Shown here: positions 1-5,362 of the stretch, piece by piece
Position numbering within the stretch: position 1 is the first letter of the stretch
Layout of the letters: each line of letters starts with the position of its first letter
Assembly: GCA_910586365.1 (NCBI GenBank)
Contig: CAJUGP010000065.1
Span: 1-5,362 of the forward strand
Length of the DNA stretch: 5,362 nt
Direction: 5' to 3'
Source: an uncultured Christensenella sp.
GTDB taxonomy: Bacteria > Bacillota > Clostridia > Christensenellales > Borkfalkiaceae
Program-made: the position numbers and the translations under genes
Notes under the pieces: model-generated
The model's input: only the letters and a program-made list of their open reading frames with translations
Databases searched by the model: none
Told to the model about the DNA's origin: nothing

Positions 1-788
1 GCCTCGCTTTCTTCTTTATAATCATGAGGTAATTGGTTGTACAACTCCCCAACAAATATAAATCGTCCTAATATTTTTTGACCGAGCAAACTATCCATTA
101 TATTGCTATTGGGGAATATGATCTTGTTTTGAGTATCCTTGATTTTATTGCAAAAAATCATAAAAATGGACTGTTGGTTTCTCTCTCTTTCAGTATAATT
201 CTTGGGATAAGCGAATACTGGAAGTTTGCAATAGATTCTTTCTAAGAACTTTTTAACTTTTTCTTCTTGTTCATCATGATCGGATTTAGAATATATGACC
301 TTCTCAATACACCATTCATCATCAATTTTATCATCCGCCATCATATAGGGGCGTAATTTAGCTGAAATGCGTGCTATAGAATCTGCTACTATATTTTGTT
401 CTCTTGCTGATACACAATAAATCTTATGCACTACCCCCTCCCTATTATTTTTTAGCGCAAAATATAATGCCACATAGGGACTTAATGTAAAATCAAGCAA
501 ACGCGTTGGGAGTCCATAATGCTGCAATTTCTCCAATAACGATCTATCGTCCAAACCGCTAAACGCCAATGGCGATAACCTTTTCATCTCTTGAATCATG
601 TCATATTCATACTTACACAAATTGCTTCTTTCAAGAGAGGACTGCAAATATCTAATTTCATTTTCTTCAGGAACACCACGATACGCCAAACGCGAAAGGA
701 CATCCCGATTGTTTTCAGCATGTCTTTGCTCAAGCTCTTTGATGATATTGGTAAAAGTAATAAAATCATGAACTTCGTAGTATTTCAT
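1..788 (-). CDS. FRG-domain protein, C-terminus cut by window edge
   Basis: The minus strand is open from an ATG at 788 to the left edge, giving 262 residues with no stop. The FRG signature is clear: a Tyr-Arg-Gly at residues 36-38, a QHYGLPTRLLDFT block at 89-101, and SPYVALYFA at 103-111. These are the YRG, QHxGxPTRLLDxT and ALxFA motifs of the family. FRG domains are widespread in bacteria and phages and their activity is, to my knowledge, not firmly established; they often occur near toxin or defence genes. No signal peptide or membrane segment is visible, so it is probably cytoplasmic. The start is supported by a TAGGAAAT ribosome site at 795-802. It begins 18 bases after the stop of peptide C, so it is probably cotranscribed with the peptide cluster. 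Residues after about 120 contain no motif I recognise. The family call is firm; the role is unknown. Confidence 0.88.
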   Translation of the reverse strand, partial: MKYYEVHDFITFTNIIKELEQRHAENNRDVLSRLAYRGVPEENEIRYLQSSLERSNLCKYEYDMIQEMKRLSPLAFSGLDDRSLLEKLQHYGLPTRLLDFTLSPYVALYFALKNNREGVVHKIYCVSAREQNIVADSIARISAKLRPYMMADDKIDDEWCIEKVIYSKSDHDEQEEKVKKFLERIYCKLPVFAYPKNYTERERNQQSIFMIFCNKIKDTQNKIIFPNSNIMDSLLGQKILGRFIFVGELYNQLPHDYKEESE

Positions 789-806
789 CTGTTTATTTCC
801 TAATTA

Positions 807-947
807 TTATTCGTCTAAAGGATTACAGCTACTATAATCAGGCGAACAGCTATAATCAGGCGAACAAAAACCATCATCGTAGGATGGATCACATTCGTTT
901 CGTGTAAACTCGCAAATCGAAGCCGTAACTTCTTCAATGGTGAACAT
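807..947 (-). CDS. Small acidic Cys-rich peptide C, putative RiPP precursor
   Basis: This 46-residue ORF has a strong ribosome site (AAGGAGAG, 953-960) and starts 13 bases after the radical SAM stop. Residues 1-18 form a leader-like part with an acidic Glu-Glu-Val-Thr at 5-8 and one Cys (C12). The core holds C19, C28, C34 and C41, each in Cys-x-Pro: CDPS, CSPD, CSPD, CNPL. It resembles peptide A in the start (Met-x-x-x-Glu-acidic-Val-Thr) and in CDPSYDD at 19-25. It carries 11 acidic residues and one basic residue. No signal peptide, double-glycine site or hydrophobic segment is present. Two near-identical 18-base units encode the middle of the core. It is probably a substrate of the radical SAM enzyme just upstream. 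A metal-binding peptide is the main alternative. Coding status is supported by the similarity to A and B and by its ribosome site. Confidence 0.75.
   Translation of the reverse strand: MFTIEEVTASICEFTRNECDPSYDDGFCSPDYSCSPDYSSCNPLDE
832..866. repeat. Tandem 18-base repeat inside peptide C
   Basis: Two identical 17-base copies (832-848 and 850-866) repeat with a period of 18 bases, which is six codons. Each copy encodes a Cys-Ser-Pro-Asp-Tyr unit, so the duplication keeps the reading frame and adds one Cys-x-Pro-Asp motif. The following Cys-Asn-Pro-Leu looks like a third, diverged unit. Confidence 0.9.
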
Positions 948-952
948 TAAGC

Positions 953-960
953 CTCTCCTT
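953..960 (-). promoter_or_regulatory. Ribosome binding site of peptide C
   Basis: AAGGAGAG on the minus strand lies 5 bases upstream of the ATG at 947. It fits in the 13-base gap after the radical SAM stop and fixes the start of peptide C, showing that this short frame has its own strong initiation signal. Confidence 0.8.
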
Positions 961-2181
961 TTATTTAATTCCACTCCATTCGCCCGTAAGCGGATGATAT
1001 AGACACCTTATACTTTTTTTATCAATACCGCCATTCAGCATTCCTAATGGACGGCAATCTTTGCAAGCAAAACGATATTCGCAATCTTTACATTCTTCAA
1101 TCTGAGTATAATCCATATGCCAATATTGGTTAAGTGTTGACGATTCCAATAACTGTTTGATAGATATCTCTTGTAGATTGCCGTATGTAATTCCCCTTTC
1201 AAACACACAAGGTAGCACATCACCATTTTCTGTTATTGCAAACTTCCCGTACCAACAAGTATTGTTTGCGAATGCATTTCCAAACTGTGCTTTACTGATA
1301 GAAAAGCTCGGCTTAATTCGATACTTTTTTGCAATTAAATCTTCTCGCGTAGCTAAATGGCAGTTTTGATGACAGCCGGCCACCTCTCTTACCAAATCAA
1401 ATTTATGGTGCTGTGCGCCAAAGCTCTTGATAAACTCACAAATCTGTTCAAAATAACGCTCATTTTCTCGCATAACGGTAACGGCAACTGTAACCTGCAA
1501 ACCGTGCTTTATCATTTTTATAATATTAGCAACAGTTTTATTGAAACTGCCGCTAATCTGCGTAATCGCATCATGCACTTCCGCAATATGTCCATACAAT
1601 GAAACTTTTACCTTTATTCCATTACGAATAAAACACGAAAGCAAATCGTCGGTAATTAACGTAGCATTTGTGAAAAAGGCTATAGATTGAAATTCAAAAG
1701 TCCCCGCATAATCTATCAGTTCAATAATATTCGAACAACAAGACGGTTCTCCGCCTATGAATTGAACATTGGGGCAACCGCTTTCTGAAAGCTCTTTAAT
1801 GATCCTCTTCCAATCTAAAAAAGTAAGCCTATTATCAACTGAATGATGCGATTCTCCTTCGTAACAATGTACGCAACGAAGATTGCAAGTTTGCGTAACC
1901 TCTAGCCATGCAAAGTTCAACTTGTTCTGTTTCTGAAAGTTTGGAATGTACTCCTTAAATAGAAAGTCTCTACAAAATAGATTTTCTTGTTCTAATTTGC
2001 GAAGATATTCTTTTTCCTCTTCTGTCTCTACTTCCCCACCCTGTACAAGGCGCAACAAAAAATTATTCGCATCATGATTGACCGAATAAATCTTATTATG
2101 ATTTAAGTCATAAATTGCGCCGTGATAACAACCTGCGACAAAAAACACATCATTGCTGATGGCTATTGGATTCTTTTTCAT
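961..2181 (-). CDS. Radical SAM/SPASM peptide maturase
   Basis: This is a 406-residue radical SAM enzyme. The SAM-binding [4Fe-4S] motif CxxxCxxC is C99, C103, C106, followed by Tyr107; a Gly-Gly-Glu-Pro typical of the SAM pocket is at 143-146. The C-terminal SPASM domain shows C309, C325, C364, C367, C373, C376 and C393, enough for two auxiliary clusters. SPASM enzymes of this length commonly form thioether or other crosslinks in RiPP precursors. Residues 11-69 (GAIYDL at 21-26, then a helical stretch) look like the PqqD-like/RRE-type N-terminal part that binds leader peptides; this is inference. The ATG at 2181 is preferred over an in-frame TTG at 2196 because it overlaps the stop of peptide B (ATGA), implying translational coupling; no strong ribosome site precedes it. 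Neighbouring peptides A, B and C are the likely substrates. The exact crosslink cannot be read from the sequence. Confidence 0.95.
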   Translation of the reverse strand: MKKNPIAISNDVFFVAGCYHGAIYDLNHNKIYSVNHDANNFLLRLVQGGEVETEEEKEYLRKLEQENLFCRDFLFKEYIPNFQKQNKLNFAWLEVTQTCNLRCVHCYEGESHHSVDNRLTFLDWKRIIKELSESGCPNVQFIGGEPSCCSNIIELIDYAGTFEFQSIAFFTNATLITDDLLSCFIRNGIKVKVSLYGHIAEVHDAITQISGSFNKTVANIIKMIKHGLQVTVAVTVMRENERYFEQICEFIKSFGAQHHKFDLVREVAGCHQNCHLATREDLIAKKYRIKPSFSISKAQFGNAFANNTCWYGKFAITENGDVLPCVFERGITYGNLQEISIKQLLESSTLNQYWHMDYTQIEECKDCEYRFACKDCRPLGMLNGGIDKKSIRCLYHPLTGEWSGIK

Positions 2182-2324
2182 ACGTCTGGAACGCAAGCTG
2201 GTCCACTCAAATCAGGAGAACACATCCCGTCATCGGGCGGGCAAAACCCAACATAATCGGGATTGCAATTATCTGGCGAACAAGCATTCTGAGATTCTTC
2301 ATTAAGTAAAGATAATTCCAACAT
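2178..2324 (-). CDS. Small acidic Cys-rich peptide B, putative RiPP precursor
   Basis: This ORF encodes 48 residues. Residues 1-14 are a short leader-like part with Leu-Glu-Leu-Ser-Leu-Leu near the start. The core has five cysteines, C15, C20, C28, C35 and C44, and every one begins a Cys-x-Pro-Asp motif (CSPD, CNPD, CPPD, CSPD, CVPD), making it the most regular of the three peptides. It has nine acidic residues and no Lys or Arg, with no signal peptide or double-glycine cleavage site. The frame is open further upstream to an ATG at 2426, but that extension would overlap peptide A in another frame; the AAGGAG at 2331-2336 marks the ATG at 2324. Its TGA overlaps the ATG of the radical SAM gene, which couples substrate and enzyme synthesis. 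The function as a maturase substrate is inferred from position and composition. Confidence 0.8.
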   Translation of the reverse strand: MLELSLLNEESQNACSPDNCNPDYVGFCPPDDGMCSPDLSGPACVPDV

Positions 2325-2330
2325 AACAAT

Positions 2331-2336
2331 CTCCTT
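2331..2336 (-). promoter_or_regulatory. Ribosome binding site of peptide B
   Basis: AAGGAG on the minus strand lies 6 bases from the ATG at 2324. It selects the 48-residue form over a longer frame beginning at 2426. Confidence 0.8.
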
Positions 2337-2346
2337 TTTTCTAAAT

Positions 2347-2475
2347 TTATTCTGAAGGTGGACAATTCGGTTGACACCAACCCGAGTCAGGATCGCAAGT
2401 TGCAAGATCATCATACGACGGATCACAATTTAATTTACTGACATTCTGTTCAGTTACATCCTCAAAATTAAGCAT
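2347..2475 (-). CDS. Small acidic Cys-rich peptide A, putative RiPP precursor
   Basis: This 42-residue ORF has a clear ribosome site (AAAAGGAG, 2485-2492). It is the first of the peptide genes, 33 bases after the TIR gene and 22 bases before peptide B. The leader-like part (1-16) has Phe-Glu-Asp-Val-Thr at 4-8, matching peptide C. The core has C17, C27, C34 and C38, all in Cys-x-Pro (CDPS, CDPD, CQPN, CPPS), and shares CDPSYDD (17-23) with peptide C. There are nine acidic residues and one Lys; no signal peptide or double glycine is seen. The three base differences from peptide C across CDPSYDD are all at third codon positions and silent, which supports real coding. It is a likely substrate of the radical SAM enzyme, though its core is less regular than that of B. 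Confidence 0.75.
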   Translation of the reverse strand: MLNFEDVTEQNVSKLNCDPSYDDLATCDPDSGWCQPNCPPSE

Positions 2476-2484
2476 AAATTATAA

Positions 2485-2492
2485 CTCCTTTT
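2485..2492 (-). promoter_or_regulatory. Ribosome binding site of peptide A
   Basis: AAAAGGAG on the minus strand is 9 bases upstream of the ATG at 2475. It sits in an A/T-rich 33-base gap after the TIR gene stop; no hairpin followed by a T-run is visible there, so readthrough from the TIR gene is expected. Confidence 0.75.
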
Positions 2493-2508
2493 ATTTTTTT
2501 ATTTTAGG

Positions 2509-4737
2509 TCAATAAATACTTCCCCTCTTAGAAATAGGTAGAGTATATTGGGTACTTGTGCGAGCGGTTGATTGCGTGGGAGAAACGCAGTTTTGAAAAG
2601 CGTACTCTCCCGTGAACTGAATAGAGCATATATAAACAACTTGCGTAAGCATAGAACAGTTATTAAATGCCGCAAATGGCACATCAGTTTGTTGTGTAAT
2701 TGTTACGCTACGTAAAGCAGACGGTAAATAATAGCAATAATGATAGTTTACAAAGAAATGATTGTAACTATATTGACACACAGTATTATTTATCGGGCTT
2801 ACTTGCGTATTTACAAACCCACCAGCTTGCGACCCACTATGCAACTTTTTTATATCATACCCAAATATGTAGCCAAAGACTGCCTCATATTCATTTTCAA
2901 CTTTCTTACTTTTACCAGTGAACGGCACGGTGATATCCACGATATTATTGCAACCTTGAAATGCACCGTTGCCTATGGTTAATACCGTATCGGGAACAAC
3001 AAGCGAAGTAATTCCTCTACAATTTTCAAACGCCTTTTCTGGAATTTCTACTACGTTTTGCCCGTTATATCTTGAAGGCAATTCGACCTTACCTGAAAGT
3101 GTTTTGCCCTCTGCAAGCGCAATCGAATAGCCGCCAGCAACTTCTGTAAAAGCAAAGTTGCTATAGAAAGCAACTTGCTCAGCAAAGCTATCTACAAGAG
3201 AATAATTATAGACAAACCCTTGGTATGCAGTATCTATTGTTAGATATGTACGCTTAATCCCCTCCACCTCACTGTAACGGTTTATGACGTCGTCTTGAAT
3301 TTCATTCAATGAGGTTATAACGTTATAAACCTTTGCATATTGTTCAAGCGCATAGATTTCGTCAGAATCAAGCATTGCGCGCTGATCCGCAGTCAACTTG
3401 CCATACATTTTTACGGCATCTTTTAAATCGTCTGTTTTGGATACTGTTTCTACCGAAATTTTGCTTACAGATACTCTCAAAGTTTCAATACGGTAAGCAT
3501 TAAAGCCTTCCAATGCATTCAACAATCTATCACGATTAGAAACTTTTCCCTTTTGAAAATTTGAAAGTGACTCGTAGCTTTCGAGTGCCGCATCAAATAA
3601 ATCTTCGTACTGACTGTAATCCCTTATCTCATAATCGGGGAGATAAGAAATAAGCTCTTGTGTGGAACTTACTTCTTTCATTTGACCGTTATACCAAAGC
3701 CCAAAGCCGAGTCCTCCGCCACCGAGTGCAAGAATACAGCAAAGTATGATTGCAATAATTGCTTTCTTGGCAAGTTTTTTCTTCTTTTTAGGCGGTGTTG
3801 CAACTGCGATTTCTTCGGGAATTTCTTTTTTGGGCTTCCCACAAATTTCCGAAACACGGTTAACGATTTCTTGCAACCACCTTCCCGAAGTGTTGGTTAT
3901 CATCTGTTTTTCTTGCAGTTTTTCATCAAGCAAAAGCGGATTTACGTTATCACTTCCCAAGACGATAAAGTCCTTCTTTTCGCCACGAGCTTTGAAAGCA
4001 ATAAAACGCTTCCACTCATTTTTTACCCAGCGGGAGTTGATATTATCCAAAGATGAACCCAAAAGTATCATACACTTGGATGACTTAATTGCCGAATAGA
4101 TATGCGGCTCCCAACCGGCATTAGCGCCCGACAAGCACTTCTGGTCGAAGAAAATATTTAAGTGCTTTGTCTTGGGATTGGTTTTAAGCTCCGTATAAAT
4201 ATCCCTTGCCCAAACAGCTTCTTTTGTTTCGGCGGAAGTTCCGTCTGACTCGTGCTGTTTATAGCTGATGAATACATCATAAGGCTTAACTTTCTTGAAC
4301 TCCTCTACGGCAGCAAGGCGAACTTTTTCAACCTCTTGCGCATCTGCCTTATATCTTTCGTTCAGAGCAGAATAATACTTGCCTCTTGTTAGACAAGATT
4401 TATCGGATTCAAGAAAAGTAGGGACATGCTTCCCCTTATCGTTTTGTATGTATATAACCTGATTTTCGGCAAGCAAGGCAAGCCAGTTTGCCTCTTGATT
4501 TTCGGGATTTTTCTCCAATACGCTTTGGCTATATTTTAACGACTTTTTGAAATCATATTCAAGCTCAATAGCTAATCTTGCTTTATTGAGCAGGGAAAAC
4601 GTTTCTAAGTCGGCGACATTAGAATTTTCCTTAATAAAATCTTGCTCAGAATACTCATGTCCACACCAAGAACACTTATATTTCCCAAAACCGAATTCAC
4701 TGCAATCACCACCGCAGGTTTTACATTTGCGTGCCAT
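2509..4737 (-). CDS. Membrane TIR protein with zinc ribbon and BspA-like repeats
   Basis: This 742-residue protein has five parts. A zinc ribbon uses C5, C8, C22 and C25. A helical TPR-like linker covers about 45-148. A TIR domain begins at YDVFISYK (153-160), with a BB-loop-like stretch at 198-210 and SRWVKNEW at 235-242; Glu241 aligns with the catalytic Glu of NAD-cleaving TIR domains, so NADase activity is possible. A Lys-rich stretch (317-325) leads into one membrane helix at about 326-348, which by the positive-inside rule puts TIR inside the cell. Outside would lie a helical region with two weak repeats (about 370-475) and BspA-type LRR_5 repeats (about 548-720). ZnR-linker-TIR order is common in gut clostridial proteins. 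The start has an AAGGGG ribosome site at 4743-4748. The last 25 residues do not fit the repeat pattern, so the repeat array seems to end abruptly. What the repeats bind is unknown. Confidence 0.95.
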   Translation of the reverse strand: MARKCKTCGGDCSEFGFGKYKCSWCGHEYSEQDFIKENSNVADLETFSLLNKARLAIELEYDFKKSLKYSQSVLEKNPENQEANWLALLAENQVIYIQNDKGKHVPTFLESDKSCLTRGKYYSALNERYKADAQEVEKVRLAAVEEFKKVKPYDVFISYKQHESDGTSAETKEAVWARDIYTELKTNPKTKHLNIFFDQKCLSGANAGWEPHIYSAIKSSKCMILLGSSLDNINSRWVKNEWKRFIAFKARGEKKDFIVLGSDNVNPLLLDEKLQEKQMITNTSGRWLQEIVNRVSEICGKPKKEIPEEIAVATPPKKKKKLAKKAIIAIILCCILALGGGGLGFGLWYNGQMKEVSSTQELISYLPDYEIRDYSQYEDLFDAALESYESLSNFQKGKVSNRDRLLNALEGFNAYRIETLRVSVSKISVETVSKTDDLKDAVKMYGKLTADQRAMLDSDEIYALEQYAKVYNVITSLNEIQDDVINRYSEVEGIKRTYLTIDTAYQGFVYNYSLVDSFAEQVAFYSNFAFTEVAGGYSIALAEGKTLSGKVELPSRYNGQNVVEIPEKAFENCRGITSLVVPDTVLTIGNGAFQGCNNIVDITVPFTGKSKKVENEYEAVFGYIFGYDIKKLHSGSQAGGFVNTQVSPINNTVCQYSYNHFFVNYHYCYYLPSALRSVTITQQTDVPFAAFNNCSMLTQVVYICSIQFTGEYAFQNCVSPTQSTARTSTQYTLPISKRGSIY

Positions 4738-4742
4738 ATATA

Positions 4743-4748
4743 CCCCTT
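4743..4748 (-). promoter_or_regulatory. Ribosome binding site of the TIR gene
   Basis: AAGGGG on the minus strand lies 5 bases before the ATG at 4737, inside the 27-base gap after the protease gene. Its presence and the short gap suggest cotranscription with the protease. Confidence 0.7.
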
Positions 4749-4764
4749 TGTATCGTGTATAATA

Positions 4765-5362
4765 TTAAATAAGCAGTCCGCATTTATTTAAAAAAGCCTT
4801 AACTGCACTGCAAGGAATAGCAATATTCATGCCCTGCACTTTTATATCCTTAGGACTTGTGCCGGCCACGTGTGTACCGATTACAAGTCCTTCCGCATTA
4901 AATACAGGCCCGCCCGAATTGCCGGGATTGGTCGCACAATCATACATCAACTGCGACTGTCGATCTTTATCGCTTATAATGCCACTTGTAATACAAGTAC
5001 CTGCACCGAGTGAATTACCAATTACATAAATTTGCTCGCCTGTTCGCACCTTATCATAATCACCGAAGCGCAACGGCGTTGCGCCGAACGGAACACGCGA
5101 TAACTTGATCAAAGCCAAATCGTCGTTTGCACAGTGCATATCGCTATCTTCCGTTCCCATAGCAACGACTTTTGCCGATACCGTTTCTCCCGCAACCTTC
5201 ACGGTACATTGTCCGCAAGATTTGCCGTTATCAAGTGCTACAGCATGGGAATTAGTAATCGCGTAACCGTCAACAGTAATAAGATAGCCCGAAGCGCTAC
5301 CACACGACATGGATATTTCTAAAACTCCGTTTACATTCTTTTCAAAAATATCTGCGCCGAGA
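4765..5362 (-). CDS. HtrA/trypsin-like serine protease, N-terminus cut by window edge
   Basis: The frame is open from the right edge to a TAA at 4765, giving 198 visible residues. A Met is present at 5310, but the 17 residues before it (ADIFEKNVNGVLEIS) match the usual first strand of HtrA-type domains, so the real start lies outside the window. Counting from that Met, the triad is His22 (TNSHAV), Asp64 (DDLALIKL) and Ser132 (NPGNSGGPVF), all intact, so the enzyme should be active. The protein ends right after the protease domain, with no PDZ domain, unlike DegP/HtrA. It has eight cysteines from the Met onward, including a CxxC at 32-35. Whether it is exported cannot be judged without the N-terminus. 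It sits 27 bases upstream of the TIR gene. Possible jobs are processing the nearby peptides, cleaving the TIR receptor, or general quality control; none is shown by the sequence. Confidence 0.93.
   Translation of the reverse strand, partial: LGADIFEKNVNGVLEISMSCGSASGYLITVDGYAITNSHAVALDNGKSCGQCTVKVAGETVSAKVVAMGTEDSDMHCANDDLALIKLSRVPFGATPLRFGDYDKVRTGEQIYVIGNSLGAGTCITSGIISDKDRQSQLMYDCATNPGNSGGPVFNAEGLVIGTHVAGTSPKDIKVQGMNIAIPCSAVKAFLNKCGLLI

Larger units (their letters stand above)
1..5362 (-). other. Probable single transcription unit
   Basis: Seven genes share the minus strand, with gaps of 27, 33, 22, -4, 13 and 18 bases in transcription order. No terminator-like hairpin with a T-run and no well-spaced -35/-10 pair was found between them. 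The promoter is expected beyond the right edge and the terminator beyond the left edge. Peptide genes inside such units can still be made in excess through RNA processing or local promoters, which cannot be excluded here. Confidence 0.7.

Noticed and set aside
591..803. Plus-strand 70-codon frame opposite the FRG gene
   Set aside because: It mirrors the start of a gene with intact FRG motifs and has no supporting initiation signal.
807..947. Peptide C as antitoxin of the FRG gene
   Set aside because: It resembles peptides A and B, not DNA-binding or known antitoxin proteins; the pairing with the FRG gene is by position only.
2182..2196. In-frame TTG at 2196 as start of the radical SAM gene
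   Set aside because: It would add only five residues, has no ribosome site, and the ATG at 2181 forms an ATGA overlap with peptide B.
2325..2426. Upstream ATG at 2426 giving an 82-residue version of peptide B
   Set aside because: The extra part overlaps peptide A in another frame, is basic and unlike the other peptides, and the AAGGAG at 2331-2336 points to the ATG at 2324.
2476..2511. TTGACC and TATAAT before peptide A as a promoter
   Set aside because: The spacing is about 23 bases, and the TATAAT overlaps the ribosome-site-to-start region, leaving no room for a transcript start before the gene.
3658..4099. Plus-strand open frames of 117-132 codons opposite the TIR gene
   Set aside because: They are antisense to a gene with clear domain similarity, lack ribosome sites, and show no recognisable family.

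Overview
All recognisable genes in this window lie on the minus strand and read from right to left. Gaps are 13 to 33 bases, plus one 4-base stop/start overlap, so the window looks like the middle of one transcription unit open at both ends. Good AGGAG-type ribosome binding sites, moderately AT-rich DNA, a zinc-ribbon/TIR protein of a type familiar from gut clostridia, and BspA-type leucine-rich repeats all suggest an anaerobic Firmicute (class Clostridia, perhaps an uncultured gut member). That placement is inference; no species marker is present.

In transcription order the layout is: (1) an HtrA/trypsin-like serine protease whose N-terminus is beyond the right edge; (2) a 742-residue protein with zinc ribbon, helical linker, TIR domain, one membrane segment and BspA-like leucine-rich repeats; (3) two short, very acidic cysteine-rich peptides, here called A and B; (4) a radical SAM/SPASM enzyme whose start overlaps the stop of peptide B; (5) a third peptide of the same kind, C; (6) an FRG-domain protein whose C-terminus is beyond the left edge.

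The centre (807-2475) has the layout of a RiPP (ribosomally made, post-translationally modified peptide) locus: three small precursors around a radical SAM/SPASM maturase. All 13 cysteines in the three C-terminal core regions sit in a Cys-x-Pro motif, and eight of these continue to Asp (Cys-x-Pro-Asp). I do not recognise this as a named RiPP family.

The outer genes (protease, membrane TIR receptor, FRG protein) are of types often met in signalling, stress or conflict systems. One reading is that the TIR protein senses something outside the cell through its repeats, the protease processes the peptides or another partner, and the FRG protein is an effector. This functional link is inferred only from gene order. 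No transporter, RNA gene, CRISPR array, insertion sequence or convincing internal promoter or terminator was seen, and no gene-free stretch exceeds 33 bases.
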